Assembly: GCA_018372555.1 (NCBI GenBank)
Contig: JAHAIU010000058.1
Span: 1-15,212, forward strand
Direction of reading: 5' to 3'
Origin: Clostridium sp.
Lineage (GTDB): Bacteria; Bacillota; Clostridia; Clostridiales; Clostridiaceae
DNA length: 15,212 bases
In this document: piece after piece, positions 1-6,610 of the stretch
How positions within the stretch are numbered: the stretch's first letter is position 1
Layout: each line of letters starts with the position of its first letter
Notes under the pieces: generated by a model
What the model saw: the letters and a program-made list of their open reading frames with translations, nothing else
Told to the model about the DNA's origin: nothing
The model's database searches: none
Made by a program: the position numbers and the translations under genes

Positions 1-388
1 TTTTACTTTCAATTTTGTATACCACTAATAAATTATCTCCGTCAAAATCTACAGCTTCTATATTAATAATATGATTTTCTGTATGAAAGTTCTCTTTAAC
101 TACTAAGCCATTCTCTGTATATTTAATTCCTAATCCCCATTTGTTATTTAATACTTTAAGTACTGGACCAACTATAGGTATTTCTTCTGCAATGGAAGGC
201 TTAACAAAATTAGTTCCTATCAATAATGCAAAAACTAATCCAGCAGCTTTCAATATATTTTTTCTAACCTTTTTCTTACTATTGGATTCTATGTCCTTAT
301 ATACCTTATCAACTTTTTCTCTTAATGAATTTGGTATCTTAATATCATCTTCACCATACATATTCTTTAAGCTTTTATCTAAATCCAT
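1..388 (-). CDS. DUF4179-type anti-sigma-like membrane protein, N-terminal part (runs off left edge)
   Basis: The first 129 codons are visible, starting at the ATG at 388-386. The product opens with a charged segment of about 43 residues (MDLDKSLKNMYGEDD...) that should be cytoplasmic. One hydrophobic helix follows at about residues 44-60 (ILKAAGLVFALLIGTNF). After it comes PSIAEEIPIVGPVLKVLN, which resembles the start of DUF4179 domains in clostridial proteins encoded beside ECF sigma factors. The start codon lies 2 nt past the sigma-factor stop, with an AGGAGA ribosome site inside the end of that gene, so the two are co-transcribed and probably translationally coupled. I infer that the N-terminal part holds the sigma factor at the membrane and the outer domain senses a signal. 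The rest of the protein is outside the window, so family membership rests on this piece and on context. Confidence 0.8.
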   Translation of the reverse strand, partial: MDLDKSLKNMYGEDDIKIPNSLREKVDKVYKDIESNSKKKVRKNILKAAGLVFALLIGTNFVKPSIAEEIPIVGPVLKVLNNKWGLGIKYTENGLVVKENFHTENHIINIEAVDFDGDNLLVVYKIESK

Positions 389-390
389 AA

Positions 391-909
391 TCACATTATC
401 TCCTTTCCATTTATACTTTCAGAAACTTTAGTTTTTGCCCTAGATAGCCTTGATTTAACAGTTCCCTCTGGAATTCCAATAATCTCTGAAACTTCACTTA
501 TCTTTAAATCTTCAAAATAAAATAATACTATAACTAGTCTTAACTCCTCTGGCAATGAATCTACAGCAATTTTCAAATCTAAATTTTCATATTTATCATT
601 GTATTGCTCTTCTATAACCTTATCTAAACTTATACACTTCTTATTAAAGTTATAAATTTTATTGCATTCATTTATAAGAATCTTTATAAGCCAAGTTTTA
701 AATAGTTCCTCTTTTCTCAAAGTCTTAATATTGGAATACGCCTTTAAAATAGTATTTTGTATTGCATCTTCTATATCATCTTCACTACTTAAAATACCTT
801 TTGCTACTCTATATATACTTTTAATATTTTCTTCTATTAATTTAGTAAAGGCTTTTCCATTTCCCTTCTTAGCCTTGTCTACTAAATCTAATTTATTTAA
901 CCCAAACAT
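391..909 (-). CDS. ECF-type RNA polymerase sigma factor
   Basis: This 172-residue protein has the size and two-domain layout of extracytoplasmic-function sigma factors. Region 2 covers about residues 20-85, including DDIEDAIQNTILKAY (44-58) and the FKTWLIKILINECN segment (70-83), which is the core-binding and -10 recognition part. Region 4 covers about 116-165, with LPEELRLVIVLFYFEDLKISEVSEIIGI leading into the helix-turn-helix IPEGTVKSRLSRAK (146-159) that reads the -35. The ATG at 909-907 has a strong AGGGGG ribosome site 8-9 nt upstream. The next gene, a membrane protein with a DUF4179-like start, begins 2 nt after the stop and is the probable anti-sigma factor. The pair probably controls an envelope response, but the signal and target genes cannot be read from the window. 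A terminator separates it from the glycan genes upstream. Confidence 0.93.
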   Translation of the reverse strand: MFGLNKLDLVDKAKKGNGKAFTKLIEENIKSIYRVAKGILSSEDDIEDAIQNTILKAYSNIKTLRKEELFKTWLIKILINECNKIYNFNKKCISLDKVIEEQYNDKYENLDLKIAVDSLPEELRLVIVLFYFEDLKISEVSEIIGIPEGTVKSRLSRAKTKVSESINGKEIM

Positions 910-983
910 CTATTTACCCCCTCATCTCTTCTTATCTATTAGATATATTTATCTAGTAAAAAGTTCATACATTTTAAAATAAA

Positions 984-1033
984 AATAATAAAAGAGGATT
1001 CCATTTTGTTATTTAGAATCCTCTTTTATTATT
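984..1033 (-). terminator. Intrinsic terminator after the UDP-galactopyranose mutase gene
   Basis: The 18-nt arms at 984-1001 and 1016-1033 are perfectly complementary, with a 14-nt loop. The inner part of the stem is AGAGGATTC paired with GAATCCTCT. On the minus strand the stem is followed by a T-rich run (TTTTATTTT). It lies 26 bp past the stop of the mutase gene and separates that unit from the sigma-factor pair. Confidence 0.85.
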
Positions 1034-1058
1034 TTATCATCAATTTCTTATTGAATAT

Positions 1059-2171
1059 TTAAATATCAAAAAATATTTCTTTTACTTTCATTAAAGCTGC
1101 TTCAATAACCTTATGCATATCATAATATTTATATTCAGCTAAACGCCCACCAAAAATTATATTATCTTCAGCCTTTGCAAGTTCAGTATATTTATTATAT
1201 AATTCATTATTTTTTAAATCGTTTATAGGATAATATGGTTCATCTCCCATTTTCCATTCCTTGCTATACTCTTTGCTAATAATGGTTTTAGGTTGATTCC
1301 CAAATTCAAAATGTTTATGTTCAATTATACGTGTATATGGAGTTTCTTTATCAGTATAATTTACAACTGCATTTCCTTGAAAATTTTCTATATCTAACAC
1401 TTCATTTTCAAAACTTATACTCCTATATTGAAGAACTCCTAATTTATAATCAAAATAAGCATCTATAGGGCCAGTATAAACTACTCTTTCAGCCATATCA
1501 TCCCACTTATCCTTATTATCAAGATAATCTGTATTTAATTTCACTTCGATGCCATCTATCATTTTTTCAACCATATTAGTATATCCACCTATTGGTATCC
1601 CTTGATAAGTGTCATTAAAATAGTTATTATCATAAGTAAATCTTACTGGCAATCTTCTTATTATAAAGGCAGGAAGCTCAGAACAAGGTCTTCCCCATTG
1701 TTTTTCTGTATATCCTTTAATTAATTTTTCATATATATCTTTTCCTACTAAATTTATTGCTTGCTCTTCTAAATTTTTAGGATTTTCAACATAATTATCA
1801 CTACATTGTTTTCTAATTTCCTCTTTAGCCTCTTCTGGAGTTACTACACCCCACATTTTGCTAAATGTATTCATATTAAAAGGAAGGTTATAAATTTCTC
1901 CTTGATAATTAGCTATAGGACTATTGGTATATCTGTTAAACTCAGTAAAGTTATTTACATAGTCCCATACCTCTTTATTATTAGTATGGAATATATGTGC
2001 TCCGTACTTATGCACATTAATACCTTCCATATTTTCTGTATAAATGTTCCCAGCAATATGGTCTCGTTTATCAATTATTAAACATGTCTTCCCACGTTTT
2101 TTTGCTTCATAAGCAAATACAGATCCATAAAGTCCAGCCCCAACAATTAAAAAATCATATTTATCCCTCAT
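1059..2171 (-). CDS. glf: UDP-galactopyranose mutase
   Basis: The product (370 residues, the usual length) converts UDP-galactopyranose to UDP-galactofuranose in the cytoplasm with reduced FAD, supplying galactofuranose for surface glycans. The N-terminal FAD-binding Rossmann motif is VGAGLYGSVFA (10-20). Other family blocks are KYGAHIFHT (55-63), KGYTEKQWG (152-160), RRLPVRFTYDNNYF (172-185), GIPIGGYT (191-198), TRIIEHKHF (280-288, with the Arg expected to contact the UDP phosphates) and GGRLAEYKYYDMHKVIEAAL (341-360). The ATG at 2171 has an AGGAAGG ribosome site. It starts 19 bp after the glycosyltransferase stop, so the two form an operon. No galactofuranosyltransferase is recognisable by name; the neighbouring GT2 is one candidate. 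Confidence 0.96.
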   Translation of the reverse strand: MRDKYDFLIVGAGLYGSVFAYEAKKRGKTCLIIDKRDHIAGNIYTENMEGINVHKYGAHIFHTNNKEVWDYVNNFTEFNRYTNSPIANYQGEIYNLPFNMNTFSKMWGVVTPEEAKEEIRKQCSDNYVENPKNLEEQAINLVGKDIYEKLIKGYTEKQWGRPCSELPAFIIRRLPVRFTYDNNYFNDTYQGIPIGGYTNMVEKMIDGIEVKLNTDYLDNKDKWDDMAERVVYTGPIDAYFDYKLGVLQYRSISFENEVLDIENFQGNAVVNYTDKETPYTRIIEHKHFEFGNQPKTIISKEYSKEWKMGDEPYYPINDLKNNELYNKYTELAKAEDNIIFGGRLAEYKYYDMHKVIEAALMKVKEIFFDI

Positions 2172-2190
2172 AATAAACCTTCCTACTATA

Positions 2191-3207
2191 TCAGTTAAAA
2201 CCTACAACTAACTGAGATACTTTATAAATTCCTATACAAATCTTACGACCTATTAAACCAGGTAAATTAATAAGTTGTCCCATTAATCTATATCTAAGTC
2301 TACGGTATAGCCTTATATCTTTATCCTTAATATACTTCCATAGCTCTTTCTTCTTTTTTAAATTCTCTGATGTTCCTGAGCGTATTAATAATACCCCTGA
2401 TACTGCAGTAATAATTTCTAGATAATTAAGCATATATTTATAAAGATTTTTATTTTCTATATTTTCTATATCAACATTTTCTATCATTAATTTATTAACT
2501 TTTATTTGTTGATCTATTCTCTTTATCATAACTTTTTCATTTACAGACTGATCTTCTCTTCCTATAAGATATCTATAAAATTCAACATTTATATAAAATA
2601 TCTTCTTAACATGCTCCAGAGGTAAATATACAAATAAATTATCAACATAAAAAGTATGTTTTGGAAGTGATAGTCCACATTCTCTTAGCACACCAGTTCT
2701 ATATATAACTGAATGCATTAAAATATATTGTCCTTTACGAAAAGTTCCGATATCATCCCAAGTAAAAATTTTACCCTCTGGAAGTACATTATCATACTTC
2801 ATAACCTTTTTAAATTTGGAATTTTCCTTTTCATATACAAAATTGCTAATTAACATATCAACATATTTTTTCTCTGTAGAAAAAGTTTTTATAACATCTA
2901 ATATTTTTAAATATGCTCTTGTATCTACCCAATCATCACTATCAACTACTTTAAAATATAACCCAGTGGCATTTCTTATTCCTGTATTTACTGCTTCACC
3001 ATGTCCACCATTTTCTTGATGTATAGCTCTTACTATGTTTGGATACTTTTTAGCATATTCATCTGCAATTTTCCCTGTATTATCTACTGAGCCATCATTT
3101 ACTATCAGTATTTCCACGTCGTCTCCTCCTGGTAAAAGTGACTCAATACAATATTTCATATACTCTTGCGAATTGTAACAAGGAATTGCTACTGACAATA
3201 ATTTCAT
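2191..3207 (-). CDS. Glycosyltransferase family 2 (GT-A fold)
   Basis: This is a 338-residue inverting GT2 enzyme that should transfer a sugar from a nucleotide donor; donor and acceptor cannot be read from the sequence. The GT-A core is at the N-terminus: LLSVAIPCYNSQEYM (3-17), EILIVNDGSVDNT (32-44), ENGGHGEAVNTGIRNA (65-80) and the metal-binding DSDDW (89-93). The C-terminal half is basic, with RLRYRLMGQ and GRKICIGIYKVSQLV, and could lie on the membrane, but no clear transmembrane pair like that of GtrB proteins is present. An extension to a TTG at 3291 is open, but it has no ribosome site and starts about 5 nt from a candidate transcription start. The ATG at 3207, preceded by AAAGG and followed directly by the catalytic fold, is the better start. 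The mutase gene follows 19 bp after the stop, suggesting a shared glycan pathway. Confidence 0.9.
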   Translation of the reverse strand: MKLLSVAIPCYNSQEYMKYCIESLLPGGDDVEILIVNDGSVDNTGKIADEYAKKYPNIVRAIHQENGGHGEAVNTGIRNATGLYFKVVDSDDWVDTRAYLKILDVIKTFSTEKKYVDMLISNFVYEKENSKFKKVMKYDNVLPEGKIFTWDDIGTFRKGQYILMHSVIYRTGVLRECGLSLPKHTFYVDNLFVYLPLEHVKKIFYINVEFYRYLIGREDQSVNEKVMIKRIDQQIKVNKLMIENVDIENIENKNLYKYMLNYLEIITAVSGVLLIRSGTSENLKKKKELWKYIKDKDIRLYRRLRYRLMGQLINLPGLIGRKICIGIYKVSQLVVGFN

Positions 3208-3302
3208 TTTCAACACTACCTTTTCTCTTATATTAAATCTAATAGATAGAACTCCTAATTGGAAAGTAATTGCTCCTTTGGTAATCTTCAATATTCAATC
3301 TA

Positions 3303-3331
3303 AGTATACTATAATTTAAATATATTTCTAA
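3303..3331 (-). promoter_or_regulatory. Candidate sigma-A promoter for the GT2-glf unit
   Basis: On the minus strand there is a good -10 hexamer TATACT (3308-3303). It is preceded at 17 bp by TTAGAA (3331-3326), which matches TTGACA at only three positions. Initiation near 3296 would give a leader of about 90 nt to the ATG at 3207. The -10 sequence sits in a palindromic AGTATACT within very AT-rich DNA, so chance matches are likely. Confidence 0.35.
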
Positions 3332-3391
3332 TGTTTTTCATTAAATGCTATAATTTCGTCTTAATTTAATAATATCTTATATATGTATATC

Positions 3392-3425
3392 AAAGGCTTA
3401 TAGCTAAATTAAACCATAAGCCTTT
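3392..3425 (-). terminator. Possible weak terminator after the GtrA gene
   Basis: The 10-bp arms at 3392-3401 and 3416-3425 (AAAGGCTTAT with its complement) flank a 14-nt loop, 31 bp past the GtrA stop. On the minus strand the sequence after the stem is GATATACATA, not a clean T run, so termination may be partial and transcription could continue into the GT2-glf pair. Confidence 0.45.
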
Positions 3426-3455
3426 ATAATCTCTAATAATAGTCTATAAAACTTC

Positions 3456-4067
3456 CTATTTACTCTTAAATATAACTTTAAATATAGGGAAGAATACCCA
3501 GAATGAAATAGCACTATTAATTATCATTGTAATAACGTCTGCAATTGTTTCTCCTGCAGCTCCCATTCCCCACGTATTCATTAATAAGTTATATATTGGT
3601 GCCTTATAAAGACCTTGAAGTGCAGCTGCTCCTATAGTAATTATTATATATGCAATTACGTACCAAAACGCTGCTTTTCCAATACTACTACTTGACTTAA
3701 ATGTTACATTTCTTTGTGCAAAGAAATTAATTATTTGAGCAATAGCCATTGATATTTGTACTGCAAGGAAGTAAGCAAGACCTCCTCCTCCACCTGAAGC
3801 AAGAGAACCTGCTGCATAATTAAAAACATAATATGCACTTCCATCAAAGTTATGTCCAACTTGTAGTACTTGAAAACTTGTATTTATTAGAGATGTATTT
3901 TCAAAGATACCCTTTAACACTGGCATTAATATCATTTGTAATACTGTTATACCATTACTAAGTATAAAAAATATTAGAAATTGTGCTGTTCCTGGATGCT
4001 TTTCGCTAAAGCTTGTCCACATTGAAACTATTTTATTTGTTTTTAATTTCTCAGTATTCAATTTCAT
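3456..4067 (-). CDS. GtrA-family membrane protein
   Basis: This is a 203-residue protein with four predicted membrane helices at about 28-50, 97-115, 131-152 and 173-198. The segment INFFAQRNVTFKS (113-125) after helix 2 is the GtrA hallmark. GtrA proteins are thought to move or help use polyprenyl-phosphate-linked sugars in glycan modification. It is longer than a typical GtrA (about 130 residues), mainly through a loop at 51-95 that includes five glycines (92-96). The annotated ATG overlaps the upstream GH3 stop (ATGA), but GGGAGG ends only 1 nt before it. A TTG two codons later (4061-4059) lies 7 nt from the same ribosome site and may be the true start. Coupling to a GH3 gene suggests work on the same glycan, which is inference. 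Confidence 0.85.
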   Translation of the reverse strand: MKLNTEKLKTNKIVSMWTSFSEKHPGTAQFLIFFILSNGITVLQMILMPVLKGIFENTSLINTSFQVLQVGHNFDGSAYYVFNYAAGSLASGGGGGLAYFLAVQISMAIAQIINFFAQRNVTFKSSSSIGKAAFWYVIAYIIITIGAAALQGLYKAPIYNLLMNTWGMGAAGETIADVITMIINSAISFWVFFPIFKVIFKSK

Positions 4068-6514
4068 ACCTCCCTTGCTATTTCTATGTTCGAACTCACT
4101 TTTATTTTTTTCGATTTCACTAATTTTCGTCTTTCTTTTAATAGGTGAGATAATCCTTTAAAGAAATGACCATTAACTATCATTAACATTCCATCTAACA
4201 TAGGCATATTAACAATTCCTCCAGTCATTCTTGAAACTCCTCTAAATGGCATATGATATACTGACATCATAATCATATTAGCAGTTTCTCTTTTACCTAT
4301 CTTTGTTAAAAAACAATGTGCGAAAGCTATCATCTTATAAGCAAATCTAGCAAATAAGCCTTTTGCATACTGACATTGTGCAATAGTATCATTATAGCCA
4401 ATATCCCTTGTTCTATCCCATTTTGAATTAGGCACTTTATTTCCAAGAAGCTTTTCAAATTCATTTAAATTTACATCATATACATTTCCTGAATAATAAG
4501 ATTTAAGTTCATTTTTATTATATGGAAGTTCCACATTAATCCCTTGTATCGAAATAGTATCAGTAAGTCTTATGTCTTCACTTGAAGCCCCTATCATTAT
4601 TTCATACTCTGCTGACTCAACTTCCCATTTATTAGTTTTTACATTAAAGTAACGGAATGTTTTATCATCCAAAGGTATCGTTACTTCTTTTTCTTCTCCA
4701 GGATTTAAAGAAATCTTAGTAAAGCCTTTTAATTCTTTCTTAGGTCTAAATATTTCTTTAGATTTACATCCTACATATAATTGAGCAACTTCCTTTCCTG
4801 AAACTTTCCCAACATTTTTTATCTTAAATGATACTTTATCATTATTTACCTTTATATCTGAATACTCAAAATTTGTATAACTTAATCCAAATCCAAATGG
4901 AAAAAGAACTTTCTTACCTATTGTGTCATAATATCTATATCCAATATATATTCCTTCTCTATATTCTACGCTTACTTCTTTTCCTGGAAAGTTTTTAAAA
5001 CTAGAGGTATCCTCATATTTTAATGGATATGTTTCTGCCAACTTCCCTGATGGATTTACTTCACCTGTTAATACTCTAAGTATAGCCTTTGCTCCTGCTT
5101 GTCCACTTAGATATGAGTGGAGTAATCCTTTTACTTTATCTATCCATGGCATTTCTACTGCTGAACCACAAGATAATACAACTATAATATTTTTATTTAC
5201 TTCATATAATTCATTTAACAAGTCTATTTGGTTTTGAGGAATTCTCATATTTTGTCTATCCAATCCCTCAGCTTCAGTAACCTCATCTAAACCAATATAT
5301 AAAAGAACTATATCAGCTTCTTTAGCAAGTGCGCATGCATTATCTATCTTTTTCTTATCCTTTTTCCCATATCTATTAAAACCTGGTTCATATCCAATAT
5401 ATGAAATTCCAAATTCCTTAATACTATCTGTAGTACTATCTATAATAGTTGGATTAACAACAGAAGAACCTGCCCCTTGATATCTAGGATCCTTTGCAAA
5501 ATCACCTATAACTGCAACTTTTTTCTCTCTTGCAATAGGTAAAATTTTATCCTCATTTTTAAGAAGCACTATTGATTCTTCAGCTGCCTTTTGTGCCATT
5601 TCATGATGTTTCTTATTATCAATTTTAATTTGAGAATTTTCTAGAGCTTCTGTGGTTTCAAATATAAGTTCAAGTAATCTATCAACACATTCATCTAATA
5701 CTTCCTCTTTTATTCTTCCACTTTTTATTGCTTTAATAATATCTTGGTTTGTTTCACCATCCGTGGTTGGCATTTCTAATTCATTACCAGCAATTAAACC
5801 TTCTACACGGTCATTACAACCACCCCAGTCAGTAACTACACATCCATTAAATCCCCATTCATCACGAAGAATTTCTCTCATTAAATGTATATCCTCATTT
5901 GTATAAGTTCCATTTAATTTATTGTAAGAAGACATTACAGTCTTAGGTTTTCCTTCTTTAATTGCAATTTCAAATGCTGTTAAATAAACTTCTCTAAGAG
6001 TTCTTTCATCAACTATAGTATCAATAACCATTCTGCTTTCTTCTTGATTATTTACAGCAAAATGCTTAACACATGCAGAAATTCCATGTGATTGAATTCC
6101 CCTTATATATCCTGCAGCTAATTTTCCAGCTAAGTATGGATCTTCACTAAAATATTCAAAATTTCTGCCACATAAGGGATTCCTTTTCATATTAATTCCA
6201 GGTCCTAAAAGTACATTTACTTTTTCTTCGACAGCTTCTGCTCCTAAATACTCTCCAATTTTCTCTGATAATTCTTTATTCCAACTATTTGCTATTGTTG
6301 CTGCTGTTGGAAAACATGTTGCTGGATTACTTGGATTAAGTCCTAAATGATCAGCTGCTGCAGTTTGTTTTCTAATACCATGAGGTCCGTCTGCAAGAAA
6401 CATATTTTTTATTCCAAGTTGTTCTATTTCTTGAGTCTGCCAAAAGTCTTTACCTGACATTAAAGATGCCTTTTCTTCCAGAGTCATTTTTCCTATTAAT
6501 TCTTTATATTTCAT
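4064..6514 (-). CDS. GH3 glycosidase (beta-glucosidase-like) with conserved C-terminal extension
   Basis: This 816-residue protein has the standard GH3 order. The TIM barrel at about 1-290 carries DGPHGIR (42-48), the substrate-binding GRNFEYFSEDP (116-126), KHFAVN (150-155) and the nucleophile Asp229 in VVTDWGG. The alpha/beta sandwich at about 305-535 has AEESIVLLKNE and AEGLDR (415-420), where Glu416 is the likely acid/base. A fibronectin-like domain follows at about 570-655. It should hydrolyse unphosphorylated beta-glycosides from the non-reducing end. No signal peptide is visible, so it is probably cytoplasmic. Residues 660-816 extend past the usual fold, with a hydrophobic stretch (719-737) and SRMTGGIVNMPMLDG (761-775). 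The ATG has GAGGAAGAGG upstream. The stop overlaps the GtrA start by 4 bp. The exact substrate is unknown. Confidence 0.93.
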   Translation of the reverse strand: MKYKELIGKMTLEEKASLMSGKDFWQTQEIEQLGIKNMFLADGPHGIRKQTAAADHLGLNPSNPATCFPTAATIANSWNKELSEKIGEYLGAEAVEEKVNVLLGPGINMKRNPLCGRNFEYFSEDPYLAGKLAAGYIRGIQSHGISACVKHFAVNNQEESRMVIDTIVDERTLREVYLTAFEIAIKEGKPKTVMSSYNKLNGTYTNEDIHLMREILRDEWGFNGCVVTDWGGCNDRVEGLIAGNELEMPTTDGETNQDIIKAIKSGRIKEEVLDECVDRLLELIFETTEALENSQIKIDNKKHHEMAQKAAEESIVLLKNEDKILPIAREKKVAVIGDFAKDPRYQGAGSSVVNPTIIDSTTDSIKEFGISYIGYEPGFNRYGKKDKKKIDNACALAKEADIVLLYIGLDEVTEAEGLDRQNMRIPQNQIDLLNELYEVNKNIIVVLSCGSAVEMPWIDKVKGLLHSYLSGQAGAKAILRVLTGEVNPSGKLAETYPLKYEDTSSFKNFPGKEVSVEYREGIYIGYRYYDTIGKKVLFPFGFGLSYTNFEYSDIKVNNDKVSFKIKNVGKVSGKEVAQLYVGCKSKEIFRPKKELKGFTKISLNPGEEKEVTIPLDDKTFRYFNVKTNKWEVESAEYEIMIGASSEDIRLTDTISIQGINVELPYNKNELKSYYSGNVYDVNLNEFEKLLGNKVPNSKWDRTRDIGYNDTIAQCQYAKGLFARFAYKMIAFAHCFLTKIGKRETANMIMMSVYHMPFRGVSRMTGGIVNMPMLDGMLMIVNGHFFKGLSHLLKERRKLVKSKKIKVSSNIEIAREV

Positions 6515-6533
6515 AGCCTCTTCCTCTTTTTTA

Positions 6534-6566
6534 TTTTGGCAGCACTAAATAAAAGTACTGCCAAAA
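6534..6566 (-). other. Intercistronic stem-loop between two GH3 genes
   Basis: The arms at 6534-6546 and 6554-6566 form a 13-bp stem in the minus-strand RNA (TTTTGGCAGTACT with AGTGCTGCCAAAA, one U-G wobble) with a 7-nt loop. No T run follows; instead the sequence goes directly into the AAGAGGAAGAGG ribosome site of the downstream GH3. It is more likely an mRNA stability, processing or attenuation element than a full terminator. Confidence 0.5.
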
Positions 6567-6610
6567 CATATTATTTTTATTACTGCAATTTATCCTCTAC
6601 TATCTTTAAC

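Noticed and set aside
910..983. An ECF-type autoregulatory promoter upstream of the sigma gene (TGAAC at 967-963)
   Set aside because: A -35-like TGAACTTTTT is present, but no matching -10 of the CGTC type lies at the right distance, so the support is too thin for a feature.
3208..3291. N-terminal extension of the GT2 protein to a TTG at 3291
   Set aside because: The extension has no ribosome site, lies almost at the candidate transcription start, and its 28 residues do not resemble the GT2 fold, which begins right after the ATG at 3207.
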